Shown here: positions 1 to 5,925 of the stretch, piece after piece
Position numbering within the stretch: the stretch's first letter is position 1
Layout: each line of letters starts with the position of its first letter
NCBI GenBank assembly: GCA_003096255.1
Contig: PIXS01000227.1
Coordinates: forward strand, 1 to 7,292
Direction: 5' to 3'
DNA from: Candidatus Bathyarchaeum sp.
GTDB taxonomy: Archaea > Thermoproteota > Bathyarchaeia > Bathyarchaeales > Bathyarchaeaceae
DNA: 7,292 bases
Program-made: the position numbers and the translations under genes
The notes under the pieces: model-generated
What the model was told of the DNA's origin: nothing
Seen by the model: only the letters and a program-made list of their open reading frames with translations
Database searches by the model: none

Positions 1-8
1 AAAGCAGA

Positions 9-986
9 ATGAAGGTTGTCTCTTCAGCCCGCCACGCAAAAGGCAAAATCAAAGTTACTTTAGACAAAGAACGCCCTATGTCCCAATGCCCACTCTACGA
101 CAGGTACGAAATCCAAAGATACGACCTCCACCCAGGCTACAGTTTTGCCCACATGCACGAAAGGATACCGCAAGGCACGCCCTACTACATCGACAGCGGA
201 AACAAATTCGTAGAACGCATCGTCCGTGCCCTTTATTACTTCAAACAATGCTCCCTCATCGGACCTTCAGGAACAGGAAAAACTCACATCGTCTACCTTG
301 TCGCAGAACTGTGTGGCTTGCCAGTTTATGAGGTCAACTGCGGTCTCCAAACATCATCATACGACCTCATTGGACGATTCATCGGTCTTGGAAAAGAAAA
401 CTGGATCGACGGCATGGTAACCCGTTGGCTACGAACAGGCGGAATAATGTATCTTGACGAAGCAAACATGATGAAGCAGGACGTAGCCACCAGACTGAAC
501 CCCGTACTCGACACCCGAGGTCACCTTGTCCTGAACGAAAAAGACAACGAATGTGTACACAGACACAAATACGGCTACATGGTAATCAGCATGAACCCCC
601 ACTCATCTGAGTTCTCTGGAACAAAACCATTGAACGCAGCCATGAGGCGCCGAATGGCAGTGTGGATAAACTTCGATTACACTAGCGTCGGCGAGCAGAT
701 TTCACCAAATGAAGTAGAACTGCTAAGGAAGCGAGCCCAAGTTGACGAAGATACAGGCTACAAGATTATTCAGGTGGGCGCTGAGCTGCGGAGACAATAC
801 AAGGCAGGAGACTTGCCATACGGTCCATCTCTGGGAGACCTGATAAACTGGGCAACACTGGTTTATGACGGCAACACCCCAAATGTTGCAGCAGAGGAAA
901 CAATAATCGCGTTAACCAGCGACAACACCGAAGTTCAAGCTGACGTTAGGAGAATCGTGGAGTCGGTGTTTCCACCACCTCAATAG
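9..986 (+). CDS. MoxR-class AAA+ ATPase (CbbQ/NirQ/NorQ-like)
   Basis: A 325-residue cytoplasmic AAA+ ATPase. Walker A is GPSGTGKT at residues 85-92, Walker B is IMYLDEAN at 146-153, the sensor-1 Asn lies in VISMNP at 192-197, and an arginine-finger-like MRRRM is at 212-216. The segment YDLIGRFIGLGKENWIDG after strand 2 matches the DLxGR...W.DGxLTRA pattern of CbbQ, NirQ and GvpN ATPases. At the sensor-2 position the sequence is GPSLGDL (272-278), with Gly where relatives usually carry Arg. In this family the hexamer uses ATP to remodel or activate a client enzyme together with a VWA partner, and such a partner follows 34 bases downstream. The frame stays open to the left edge, so the true start may lie outside the window; Met24 is another possible start. 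The family is sure; the client is unknown. Confidence 0.92.
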   Translation: MKVVSSARHAKGKIKVTLDKERPMSQCPLYDRYEIQRYDLHPGYSFAHMHERIPQGTPYYIDSGNKFVERIVRALYYFKQCSLIGPSGTGKTHIVYLVAELCGLPVYEVNCGLQTSSYDLIGRFIGLGKENWIDGMVTRWLRTGGIMYLDEANMMKQDVATRLNPVLDTRGHLVLNEKDNECVHRHKYGYMVISMNPHSSEFSGTKPLNAAMRRRMAVWINFDYTSVGEQISPNEVELLRKRAQVDEDTGYKIIQVGAELRRQYKAGDLPYGPSLGDLINWATLVYDGNTPNVAAEETIIALTSDNTEVQADVRRIVESVFPPPQ

Positions 987-1007
987 ACGAAAAATAGCAA
1001 AAAATAC

Positions 1008-1013
1008 GGCGGT
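1008..1013 (+). promoter_or_regulatory. Possible ribosome binding site for the VWA gene
   Basis: GGCGGT sits 7 bases before the ATG at 1021, in the short gap after the ATPase gene. A similar GGCGGA precedes the small gene at 5276, so this variant may serve as a Shine-Dalgarno sequence in this genome. This is inference from two cases. Confidence 0.35.
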
Positions 1014-1020
1014 AAAGGCT

Positions 1021-2751
1021 ATGGGATTCCTTGATTATGCGTGTTCTCTCTCTCTTCAGAAAGACAACATGAAGACAGGAATCTGTGTTGACCAAAAACT
1101 GAAACAGCCAATTCTCACCCATGAAAAGGCAGGATTTAATGTAACTCTGCCCCTACCAATCATATCAGAAAATGAAGAAACAGAAGAAAAAACCACATCT
1201 TTTCTGGGCTACACATTCCCAACAGACGACATGGGAAAAGCAAGAGTCGGGCGCCTATTCAGAGCCTGCGTTTACCACCTCACAACCCACACATTGATGC
1301 CCATGACTGAAAGTTTGAAAGCATCAAAGCGGCGTACAACCCTTGACAGATTCATTGATTCGCTAGTCAAGGACACTTACGTCAACTCATATCTTGCAGC
1401 ATGGTATCCTGACAAACTTGCTGACATCGCATACGCAAACTCGTTGATATATTCAAAAATTAAGCCTGTACAAACCATCTTTAGCCCAGCAACCCGCCTA
1501 ATGACTGCACTACTTACAAAGATCAACATGGGCACTGTGAAGGGAACGCTCCAGCCAGAAGAAGAGGAAACCGTGAACCAGCTGGCAGAAAAAGTTGGTG
1601 CCCTGAAAGAGGAGATTATGATGTCTCTTGCCATGGAAAGCACAGAATTTGGCGAGGCAATGGCAAACACCGCCAAGGAAGTGAATACAACTCTGGAAAT
1701 GTTTGGACCAATTCTGGAAGCTCCTTCATTACAATACATGGAATACAACGGTCCATGCACGATATTCTCTAAAACTGAGACACTCAGCGAGTATGAGACA
1801 GAACAAATTTTCAGAAAATCTTTGGAAACATTAGGAGGCACAATTCCCTCAGAAGACTCTATTGAGTCGTGTTGGAGAAAAGAATCGAATGTAGAAGCGT
1901 CCCAAGCATTTGTCACATGGCTCACTCAGGATGAGCGGGAACAAAGAATGCTATCAAAGCTGCAGCCTCACGTCGAATGGACCAGATTCAAATCAGTCAG
2001 CTTCCCAAACCAAGACTACACCAGATACCTACGAGCAAAGGATATAGTCAGGGGAACAATCCGCAGACTACTAAACAAACTAACCATCGCCAAGGACGCC
2101 TTAGACGAAGACGCAGGCAAACTATACGGAGAACTGGACCTACCAGCAGTCGTACAAATGATGACAACAGGCCAACCACGACAAGACGTTTTCAAACGGG
2201 ACGAATTCCTGAAAAGCAGCTACGCATGGAGCCTAGTTCTAGACGCCAGCGCAAGCATGAGAGTTAAAGGCGAATACGGCAGAGCCCTAGCGATTTGTGT
2301 CGCAGAAGCTGCAAAAGAACTGCTGAAAGACCCGACATCATGGTCGTTTTTTGCTTTCAGTGACCAACTATATGTGCTCAAAGACGCTGCGGAAGCCTAT
2401 TCACGTAGAGTAAGAGCCAGAATTGGCGGACTAAAGTTCGGCGGTTTGACGTACATGCCTGATGCAATTCAGGTTGCGGGAAACATGCTTGCTCAAAGAT
2501 TTGACGAACAGAAATTTTTGATAGTTCTTTCTGACGGCTGGCCCTATGGCTATAAAGGGATTCCCATGGCTCTATCTGAAACCATTACTACACTGGAAAG
2601 AAAGGGCGTGCTGGTGATTGGGGTTGGGTTGGAAACGGATAGGATGGAGAACTTCTTCAGACGGAGTGCTGCAGTGTATGACCAACGGGACCTCATTAAA
2701 CGATTTGCGAATCTATACGTAAAAATGTCAGAAGCTGCCACCGAAGGCTAA
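1021..2751 (+). CDS. VWA-domain partner of the MoxR ATPase (NorD/CbbO/CobT-like architecture)
   Basis: A 576-residue protein with no signal peptide or membrane helix. Residues 1-360 are mostly helical, with an acidic stretch (ENEETEEK at 50-57, EEEE at 180-183) and no motif I recognise. Residues 363-401 (AGKLYGELDLPAVVQ, then DVFKRDE) match the connector that precedes the VWA domain in NorD and CobT. The VWA domain fills about 403-570 with a complete MIDAS: DASAS at 408-412, Thr477 in GGLTYMPDA and Asp505 in LSDGWPYG. Such proteins use the metal site to bind an acidic client residue while the partner ATPase supplies force. The 34-base spacing and shared strand indicate cotranscription with the ATPase. 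The family role is known for NorQD, CbbQO and CobST; the client here cannot be named, because none of the neighbours is a NO reductase, Rubisco or chelatase. Confidence 0.9.
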   Translation: MGFLDYACSLSLQKDNMKTGICVDQKLKQPILTHEKAGFNVTLPLPIISENEETEEKTTSFLGYTFPTDDMGKARVGRLFRACVYHLTTHTLMPMTESLKASKRRTTLDRFIDSLVKDTYVNSYLAAWYPDKLADIAYANSLIYSKIKPVQTIFSPATRLMTALLTKINMGTVKGTLQPEEEETVNQLAEKVGALKEEIMMSLAMESTEFGEAMANTAKEVNTTLEMFGPILEAPSLQYMEYNGPCTIFSKTETLSEYETEQIFRKSLETLGGTIPSEDSIESCWRKESNVEASQAFVTWLTQDEREQRMLSKLQPHVEWTRFKSVSFPNQDYTRYLRAKDIVRGTIRRLLNKLTIAKDALDEDAGKLYGELDLPAVVQMMTTGQPRQDVFKRDEFLKSSYAWSLVLDASASMRVKGEYGRALAICVAEAAKELLKDPTSWSFFAFSDQLYVLKDAAEAYSRRVRARIGGLKFGGLTYMPDAIQVAGNMLAQRFDEQKFLIVLSDGWPYGYKGIPMALSETITTLERKGVLVIGVGLETDRMENFFRRSAAVYDQRDLIKRFANLYVKMSEAATEG

Positions 2752-2763
2752 AACGGAATTGCC

Positions 2764-2770
2764 AAAAAAA
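2764..2770 (-). terminator. U-tract terminator of the coiled-coil gene
   Basis: On the minus strand a run of seven T lies about 35 bases past the stop at 2804, with a second run of five T at 2784-2788. Archaeal terminators are often simple U-tracts without a strong hairpin. The site lies in the 52-base gap between convergent genes. It could also be chance in A/T-rich DNA. Confidence 0.4.
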
Positions 2771-2803
2771 GCTCTCTGGCACCAAAAATGTGGTCATTCA
2801 GGT

Positions 2804-3535
2804 TTATACGGTTGTTGAAAGAGAGATTTTGCCCAAGAACTCAAACTTTTTCCCAAACTCGTCCCCAGGTTCCTTGTTCAAAACAATCTTTTCGGGAACA
2901 CCTTCATGCAGGTATGCAATGTAAAGCATGTTTTCTCCGAGACCCAGCCGCTTCAGGTCCTCAATGTTTCCCAGAATCTTTTCAAGCTGACCAATTTTGC
3001 CTTTTATTTCTTCTATAGCATCAAAAAGAATCTGAGCCTCGCCATAATCCTCTGTAGAAAGCATAAGGTCCTTGAATTGAACCCAACCAGCCTTTTTTCC
3101 TTTCTTTTTTCCTTTGCCTTTACTTTTGCTGTCGCTGGAAGTGTTTTGGAAACCAGACAGCTCTTTGAACCATTCCTTGTCTCCATCAGTTTCTGCTTTC
3201 TCTCTTAGGAGGGAGCCAAGCCGTTGACCGTATTCGTCACTCAAGTATTTGTATAAGCTGATTTGTTCTTCAAGTTCTTCACTAAGGTCCCGTAGAGAAT
3301 AGAAGTTTCGTATCTCAGTAACCACACAGTTCACCGTCTCAGAACGCTGATTAAAGCGCTCCTTTGAATCCAGTTTTTTTACAAATATTCTAGCTGAGGG
3401 GATGATACTAAGAATTTGTATGTAACATTCTGCTACACAAAGAACTCGAAAGCCCTGAGGCTTTTGCTGTTTATTGAAGGTTCGGTTTCGGTTTGCAGAG
3501 AAAAGGTTGTTGTATGTTTGAGGTGTGGGAAGCAA
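2804..3535 (-). CDS. Hypothetical coiled-coil protein with Lys/Gly-rich linker
   Basis: Not recognised. The longest frame is 243 codons from a TTG at 3535. It has a helical, charged segment at about 72-130 (DLSEELEEQISLYKYLSD), a low-complexity basic linker at 134-150 (KSKGKGKKKGKKAG), then a second heptad-like helix at 165-197 (FDAIEEIKGKIGQLEKILG) and a short C-terminal region with likely strands. It has no signal peptide or membrane helix, so it is probably cytoplasmic; the basic linker could contact nucleic acid or a membrane, which is inference. The first 67 codons look less protein-like, overlap the upstream gene by 65 bases and contain a hairpin. A GTG at 3334 (177 residues, VNCVVTEIRNFYS) is therefore an attractive alternative start. 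An AAAGGAG lies about 24 bases before it, rather far for a ribosome binding site. Confidence 0.68.
   Translation of the reverse strand: MLPTPQTYNNLFSANRNRTFNKQQKPQGFRVLCVAECYIQILSIIPSARIFVKKLDSKERFNQRSETVNCVVTEIRNFYSLRDLSEELEEQISLYKYLSDEYGQRLGSLLREKAETDGDKEWFKELSGFQNTSSDSKSKGKGKKKGKKAGWVQFKDLMLSTEDYGEAQILFDAIEEIKGKIGQLEKILGNIEDLKRLGLGENMLYIAYLHEGVPEKIVLNKEPGDEFGKKFEFLGKISLSTTV
3449..3464 (-). other. Small hairpin after the membrane-protein gene
   Basis: A perfect 6-base stem (AAAGCC/GGCTTT) with a four-base loop lies 6 bases past the stop codon of the membrane-protein gene. It could be a weak terminator or a processing site, but no long T-run follows. Its position inside the longest frame of the next gene argues that the next gene starts later. 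Confidence 0.3.
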
Positions 3536-4040
3536 TGAAATAGATTAGCAGGTATATGGAGAATCCCACTGTTTGGCGTACCATGTCGGGGCTAGCCCAG
3601 AACCAGCTTGTTGCGCCGCTGTAGTGGTATCCGGCAACAAACCATGCAAGAAACACGTCAATTATTGGGTCAACTATTTTTGACAGGCGGGAAGGCAATG
3701 GAACAAAGTGAGAGTTTAGGCATATGATTAGGTAGATTGGGATGTTGATGAGGATGTCAAAGAGTGTGAGCCCCGCTATGATGCCGTAGTTTTCCATAAA
3801 GGCTCTGACAAGGAGGTTGCCTTCTTCGGTGGGAGTGTTGATGAAGACAAGAGTAGCAAAGTAATCTAACAGAATAAAGCCGAAGAGCAGGAAAGCCCTC
3901 TTCAGCCATATGTTGTTTTTTGGAACTAAGTATCTACTTAAGGATATGATTTGTTCCCTGTTGACGACCATTTGGGTGGTTTCCCTGCGTATATGATATC
4001 GTATCGTTCCAGATAAACTGTTTCGTGAAGGAGCAAGCAT
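3471..4040 (-). CDS. Four-helix membrane protein, DUF5658-like
   Basis: About 189 residues from the ATG at 4040; a TTG at 4043 is immediately upstream. Counting from that TTG, hydrophobic segments lie at about 48-68 (FLLFGFILLDYFATLVFI), 83-109 (IIAGLTLFDILINIPIYLII), 121-140 and 155-171, so four membrane passes are likely. The LDYFATLVFI segment followed by EGNLLVRAFMENYG resembles the D-x3-T helix and EaNPl(m)r loop of DUF5658-type archaeal membrane proteins; that match is from memory. The tail is short and basic (KPKPNLQ). An ATG at 3971 with a GGGAAA about 10 bases upstream would remove 24 residues and keep every helix, so the start is unsettled. Function is unknown. It lies head-to-head with the TrmB gene and could be under its control, which is only inference. 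Confidence 0.72.
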   Translation of the reverse strand: MLAPSRNSLSGTIRYHIRRETTQMVVNREQIISLSRYLVPKNNIWLKRAFLLFGFILLDYFATLVFINTPTEEGNLLVRAFMENYGIIAGLTLFDILINIPIYLIICLNSHFVPLPSRLSKIVDPIIDVFLAWFVAGYHYSGATSWFWASPDMVRQTVGFSIYLLIYFIASHTSNIQQPFLCKPKPNLQ

Positions 4041-4111
4041 CAAACGTTCAGCAGTTAAAAGAAATTAGGGGACTTGAACATTATTCGCGACTTTTCTCAT
4101 AGATGTGTGTG

Positions 4112-4118
4112 TTTAAGT
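4112..4118 (+). promoter_or_regulatory. TATA-like box upstream of a mini-ORF
   Basis: TTTAAGT centred at 4115 lies 24 bases before an ATG at 4139. That is the spacing expected between an archaeal TATA box and the first base of a leaderless transcript. No clear purine-rich BRE precedes it. The downstream frame is only 16 codons long. Confidence 0.28.
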
Positions 4119-4138
4119 TAATATGTACGCATTCTAAA

Positions 4139-4189
4139 ATGGCTGACAGCACTAATGTTGCATATACGAGTGGAAAAGAGGAAAAATAA
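4139..4189 (+). CDS. Possible 16-residue leader peptide
   Basis: The frame MADSTNVAYTSGKEEK begins with an ATG placed where a leaderless transcript from the TATA-like box at 4112 would start, and it ends in TAA 99 bases before the TrmB start. It could be an upstream ORF in a long TrmB leader or a chance frame. Its length gives no coding statistics, so the only support is the promoter spacing. Confidence 0.18.
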   Translation: MADSTNVAYTSGKEEK

Positions 4190-4199
4190 CCGAGTTTAG

Positions 4200-4214
4200 A
4201 TTCGAATTCCGAAT
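4200..4214. promoter_or_regulatory. Palindromic candidate operator
   Basis: ATTCG-AATTC-CGAAT is a perfect 5-base inverted repeat around a 5-base centre, about 40 bases upstream of the TrmB TATA-like box. It abuts a longer inverted repeat (4211-4248). TrmB-family proteins bind palindromes near promoters and often control their own gene. Binding here is inferred. Confidence 0.35.
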
Positions 4215-4248
4215 ATGAATGGTGAGTATTGATTCATAGTTCATATTC
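4211..4248. promoter_or_regulatory. 9-base inverted repeat upstream of TrmB
   Basis: GAATATGAA at 4211-4219 is the exact reverse complement of TTCATATTC at 4240-4248, with 20 bases between. TTCAT recurs three times in 4232-4250. The right arm ends 6 bases before the TATA-like box, so a bound dimer could block or recruit transcription factors. A/T-rich DNA makes some such repeats by chance, but 9 of 9 matching is uncommon. Confidence 0.42.
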
Positions 4249-4254
4249 ATACGG

Positions 4255-4261
4255 TTTAAAT
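4255..4261 (+). promoter_or_regulatory. TATA-like box of the TrmB gene
   Basis: TTTAAAT is centred at 4258. An archaeal transcript would begin about 25 bases on, at roughly 4283-4289, where the TTG start of the TrmB frame lies. The mRNA would be leaderless or nearly so, which fits the lack of a Shine-Dalgarno sequence there. The bases before the box (ATACGG) are a poor BRE. Confidence 0.48.
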
Positions 4262-4288
4262 GCTCAGCGCAATAACCTCCACTAAACA

Positions 4289-5260
4289 TTGGAACTAAAC
4301 TCAGGTTGGATTTCCTTGGAAACGCTGAAAATAAAAACAAGAAACTCTGACGGGCTATACGACGATGACGCTCCCGTATGGAAGCTCCTCAGAAAAGAAA
4401 GAAAGCCCTTCGACTTTCTTGCAGACATCGAGAAAACATTTCTCCAGTTTGACCTCTCACGAAACGAAATCAGAGTCTACCTATACCTAGCAAGGTCCGG
4501 AGTCCAAAAGGCTCGAGAAATCTCAGACACCCTATCCCTACACAGAACCGAAACCTACAGAATACTAAGAGACTTGGAGAAACGAGGACTCATATCATGC
4601 ATTTTGGAGAAACCTCTAAAGTTTACAGCAGTTCCCTTTGAGAACGCCTACGATGTACTCATAAAAACCAAAAAACTGAACGTGGAACTTCTGGAAAGAA
4701 AAAAGAAAGACTTAGTTGACCTTTGGTCATCAATTCCGCAACAGAAAGCGGAACCCGAAACCAAAGAAATATTCCAGATACTTGAAGGAGAAGAGCAACT
4801 GATTCTGAAAGCCAGCGAAATTGTTGACAAAACCAAAAAAGAAATCTGCGTAATAGCTCCTGACCTAGATCTTCTACGTCTCTACCATTCCGGCATCACA
4901 GACAGCTTAGAGAAGATGGCAAAAAAGAAGACAAAGGTGATGCTTCTAACTAACAGTTCGGCGAAAAGCCGCTTCATCACAGAAAAGATGGGACTAAGTA
5001 ACGTAAAGTACCTGCCAGTAAAATCTGATGACTTGCCAAGTTTCATACTGTCTGACCAAAAAGAACTTCTTTTCTCAATAAATAACGGAAACGAACAACA
5101 AGATGCTGACTCCAGAAGAAGAAAAGAAAAGATTTCGTTTCTCTGGACAAACTACAACACATTCATCAAAGCTCTGAAATTACTCTTCACAAACTTATGG
5201 ACCTCAGAAACAGCTTCAGGCAACAAAGAGTTAGTCCAAGTCCCTGCATCCACAAAATAA
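4289..5260 (+). CDS. TrmB-family transcriptional regulator
   Basis: A 323-residue cytoplasmic DNA-binding protein. A winged helix-turn-helix spans about 47-117: LSRNEIRVYLYLARSG opens it, the recognition helix is near 83-97 (SLHRTETYRILRDLEKRG), and the wing follows at LISCILEKPLKFTAV. A short dimerising helix (118-148) leads to a PLD-like effector domain at about 160-304, with ICVIAPDLDLL, VMLLTNSS, FILSDQKELLF and a closing LWTNYNTFIKALKLLFTNLW. This matches TrmB C-terminal domains, which bind sugars or other ligands and lack phospholipase HKD residues. The effector is unknown. The start is a TTG at 4289, chosen because a stop lies two codons upstream and the TATA-like box at 4255 fits; a TTG at 4316 is possible. 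The first 40 residues are not part of the fold. Two small genes follow closely and may be its operon partners. Confidence 0.9.
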   Translation: MELNSGWISLETLKIKTRNSDGLYDDDAPVWKLLRKERKPFDFLADIEKTFLQFDLSRNEIRVYLYLARSGVQKAREISDTLSLHRTETYRILRDLEKRGLISCILEKPLKFTAVPFENAYDVLIKTKKLNVELLERKKKDLVDLWSSIPQQKAEPETKEIFQILEGEEQLILKASEIVDKTKKEICVIAPDLDLLRLYHSGITDSLEKMAKKKTKVMLLTNSSAKSRFITEKMGLSNVKYLPVKSDDLPSFILSDQKELLFSINNGNEQQDADSRRRKEKISFLWTNYNTFIKALKLLFTNLWTSETASGNKELVQVPASTK

Positions 5261-5263
5261 ACA

Positions 5264-5269
5264 GGCGGA
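5264..5269 (+). promoter_or_regulatory. Ribosome binding site of the 56-codon gene
   Basis: GGCGGA lies 6 bases before the ATG at 5276. The spacing is right for translation initiation, and it is the main reason to believe this short frame. Confidence 0.4.
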
Positions 5270-5275
5270 AACAAC

Positions 5276-5446
5276 ATGGCGGCTAACAACAAAGCGGGTG
5301 AACACAAGAAAGAAACAAAATCACAAACGAATCTACATAGACTGCATACACTCACCCATAACACATACTACATATCCCTAAGGCTCTCAAAACAAATTCT
5401 CGAAACAATCCGAGAAAGCAATGGTTACAGACAATGTAATGCATAA
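5276..5446 (+). CDS. Hypothetical 56-residue protein
   Basis: Not recognised. The frame opens with ATG 15 bases after the TrmB stop and ends in TAA 18 bases before the next small gene. The first 20 residues are polar and basic (AGEHKKETKSQT); the rest, from about residue 25, could form a strand and an amphipathic helix (YYISLRLSKQILETIRES). There is no signal peptide or membrane helix. A GGCGGA site precedes the start. The ISLRLSKQILETIRES pattern recalls ribbon-helix-helix proteins such as CopG (strand with alternating residues, then a helix), but only one helix is present, so this is a weak comparison. Tight spacing suggests cotranscription with TrmB. It could still be a chance frame. Confidence 0.45.
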   Translation: MAANNKAGEHKKETKSQTNLHRLHTLTHNTYYISLRLSKQILETIRESNGYRQCNA

Positions 5447-5452
5447 AATTTT

Positions 5453-5459
5453 GGGGAAG
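5453..5459 (+). promoter_or_regulatory. Ribosome binding site of the 80-codon gene
   Basis: GGGGAAG lies 5 bases before the GTG at 5465. It is a partial match to an archaeal Shine-Dalgarno sequence at suitable spacing and supports the GTG start. Confidence 0.42.
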
Positions 5460-5464
5460 AAGCA

Positions 5465-5707
5465 GTGACAACGCAAGTGGAGTTCGAAAAACGCAAAAAA
5501 AGAACCGTCAATTCTGATGTAAGAACAGAGAAGTCACAGATTCTGTTGTCGCATAGATTAGAAGAAAAACAGGCGTATGAGCTAACGGATTCTCAGGCGT
5601 TTTGTAGCCTATGTGGGTCTTATCATAAACCTAGCGCCAAATTAAGATGTGTGTTGAATCGTGCAATACGAAAAATTGAAGTGAAGAATGTTCCCCCGGC
5701 ACATTGA
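5465..5707 (+). CDS. Hypothetical 80-residue protein with a CCHC cluster
   Basis: Not recognised as a named family. It starts at GTG 5465 with GGGGAAG just upstream. The N-terminal 35 residues are highly charged and basic (EKRKKRTVNSDVRTEKSQ). The C-terminal half holds C47-x2-C50-x3-H54-x7-C62 in FCSLCGSYHKPSAKLRC, followed by a basic helix RAIRKIEVK. Four such ligands in 16 residues suggest a small zinc-binding fold, possibly contacting nucleic acid; zinc binding is inference. It is third in a tight + strand series after TrmB (gaps of 15 and 18 bases) and would be the last gene of that operon, since the next probable gene is convergent. The cysteine and histidine spacing would be unlikely in a random frame. 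Confidence 0.6.
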   Translation: MTTQVEFEKRKKRTVNSDVRTEKSQILLSHRLEEKQAYELTDSQAFCSLCGSYHKPSAKLRCVLNRAIRKIEVKNVPPAH

Positions 5708-5745
5708 AGGAAACAGAAAGGCTGAAGGGTTCACATTTTTCGGAT

Positions 5746-5925
5746 TTAGCATTGTTTTTTTATGTAGAAGACTGCTTGGTCTCCTTGCTTATTTTCGTTG
5801 AGTTCTTTTGCCAGTTCTTTGTATCGTGTTATATCTTTTTTAGAAAATATGCTCTTGTTGGGGTTTATGCGGTAAGATTTTGGCGAGTAAAGCGGAATGT
5901 TTTGTTGAAACTGTTCACTACCCAA
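5746..5925 (-). CDS. Hypothetical 59-residue basic protein
   Basis: Not recognised. The frame starts at TTG 5925 and ends in TAA. It reads like a real small protein: a polar N-terminus (SEQFQQNIPLYSPKSYRINP) followed by a charged helix (DITRYKELAKELNENKQ) and a strand-like end (AVFYIKKQC). It has no signal or membrane segment. No Shine-Dalgarno is seen, but GATAAAAC near 5957-5964 on this strand could be a TATA box giving a short leader of about 9 bases. It is convergent with the 80-codon gene, with 38 bases between the stops. The opposite strand also has an open frame here (5704-5943), but it is rich in Phe, Leu and Val in a way typical of antisense reading. The start is uncertain. Confidence 0.48.
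   Translation of the reverse strand: MGSEQFQQNIPLYSPKSYRINPNKSIFSKKDITRYKELAKELNENKQGDQAVFYIKKQC
5755..5761 (+). terminator. U-tract terminator of the TrmB operon
   Basis: A run of seven T lies 48 bases past the stop at 5707, with a run of five T nearby at 5735-5739. Such U-tracts end many archaeal transcripts. The run also encodes the Lys residues near the end of the convergent small gene, so it may be incidental. Confidence 0.35.

Noticed and set aside
1377..1925. 182-codon minus-strand frame inside the VWA gene
   Set aside because: It lies entirely within a well-supported gene on the opposite strand and shows no family features.
1977..2267. 96-codon + strand frame inside the VWA gene
   Set aside because: Its Arg/Thr/Gln-rich composition is that of a shifted frame of the VWA gene, covering the connector to the MIDAS domain.
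2760..2781. TGCCA/TGGCA inverted repeat after the VWA gene
   Set aside because: A five-base stem with a 12-base loop is too weak to call a hairpin terminator; only the T-run was kept.
2906..3208. 100-codon + strand frame with a Phe-rich stretch
   Set aside because: The Phe-rich stretch is the reverse strand of the Lys-rich linker in the coiled-coil gene.
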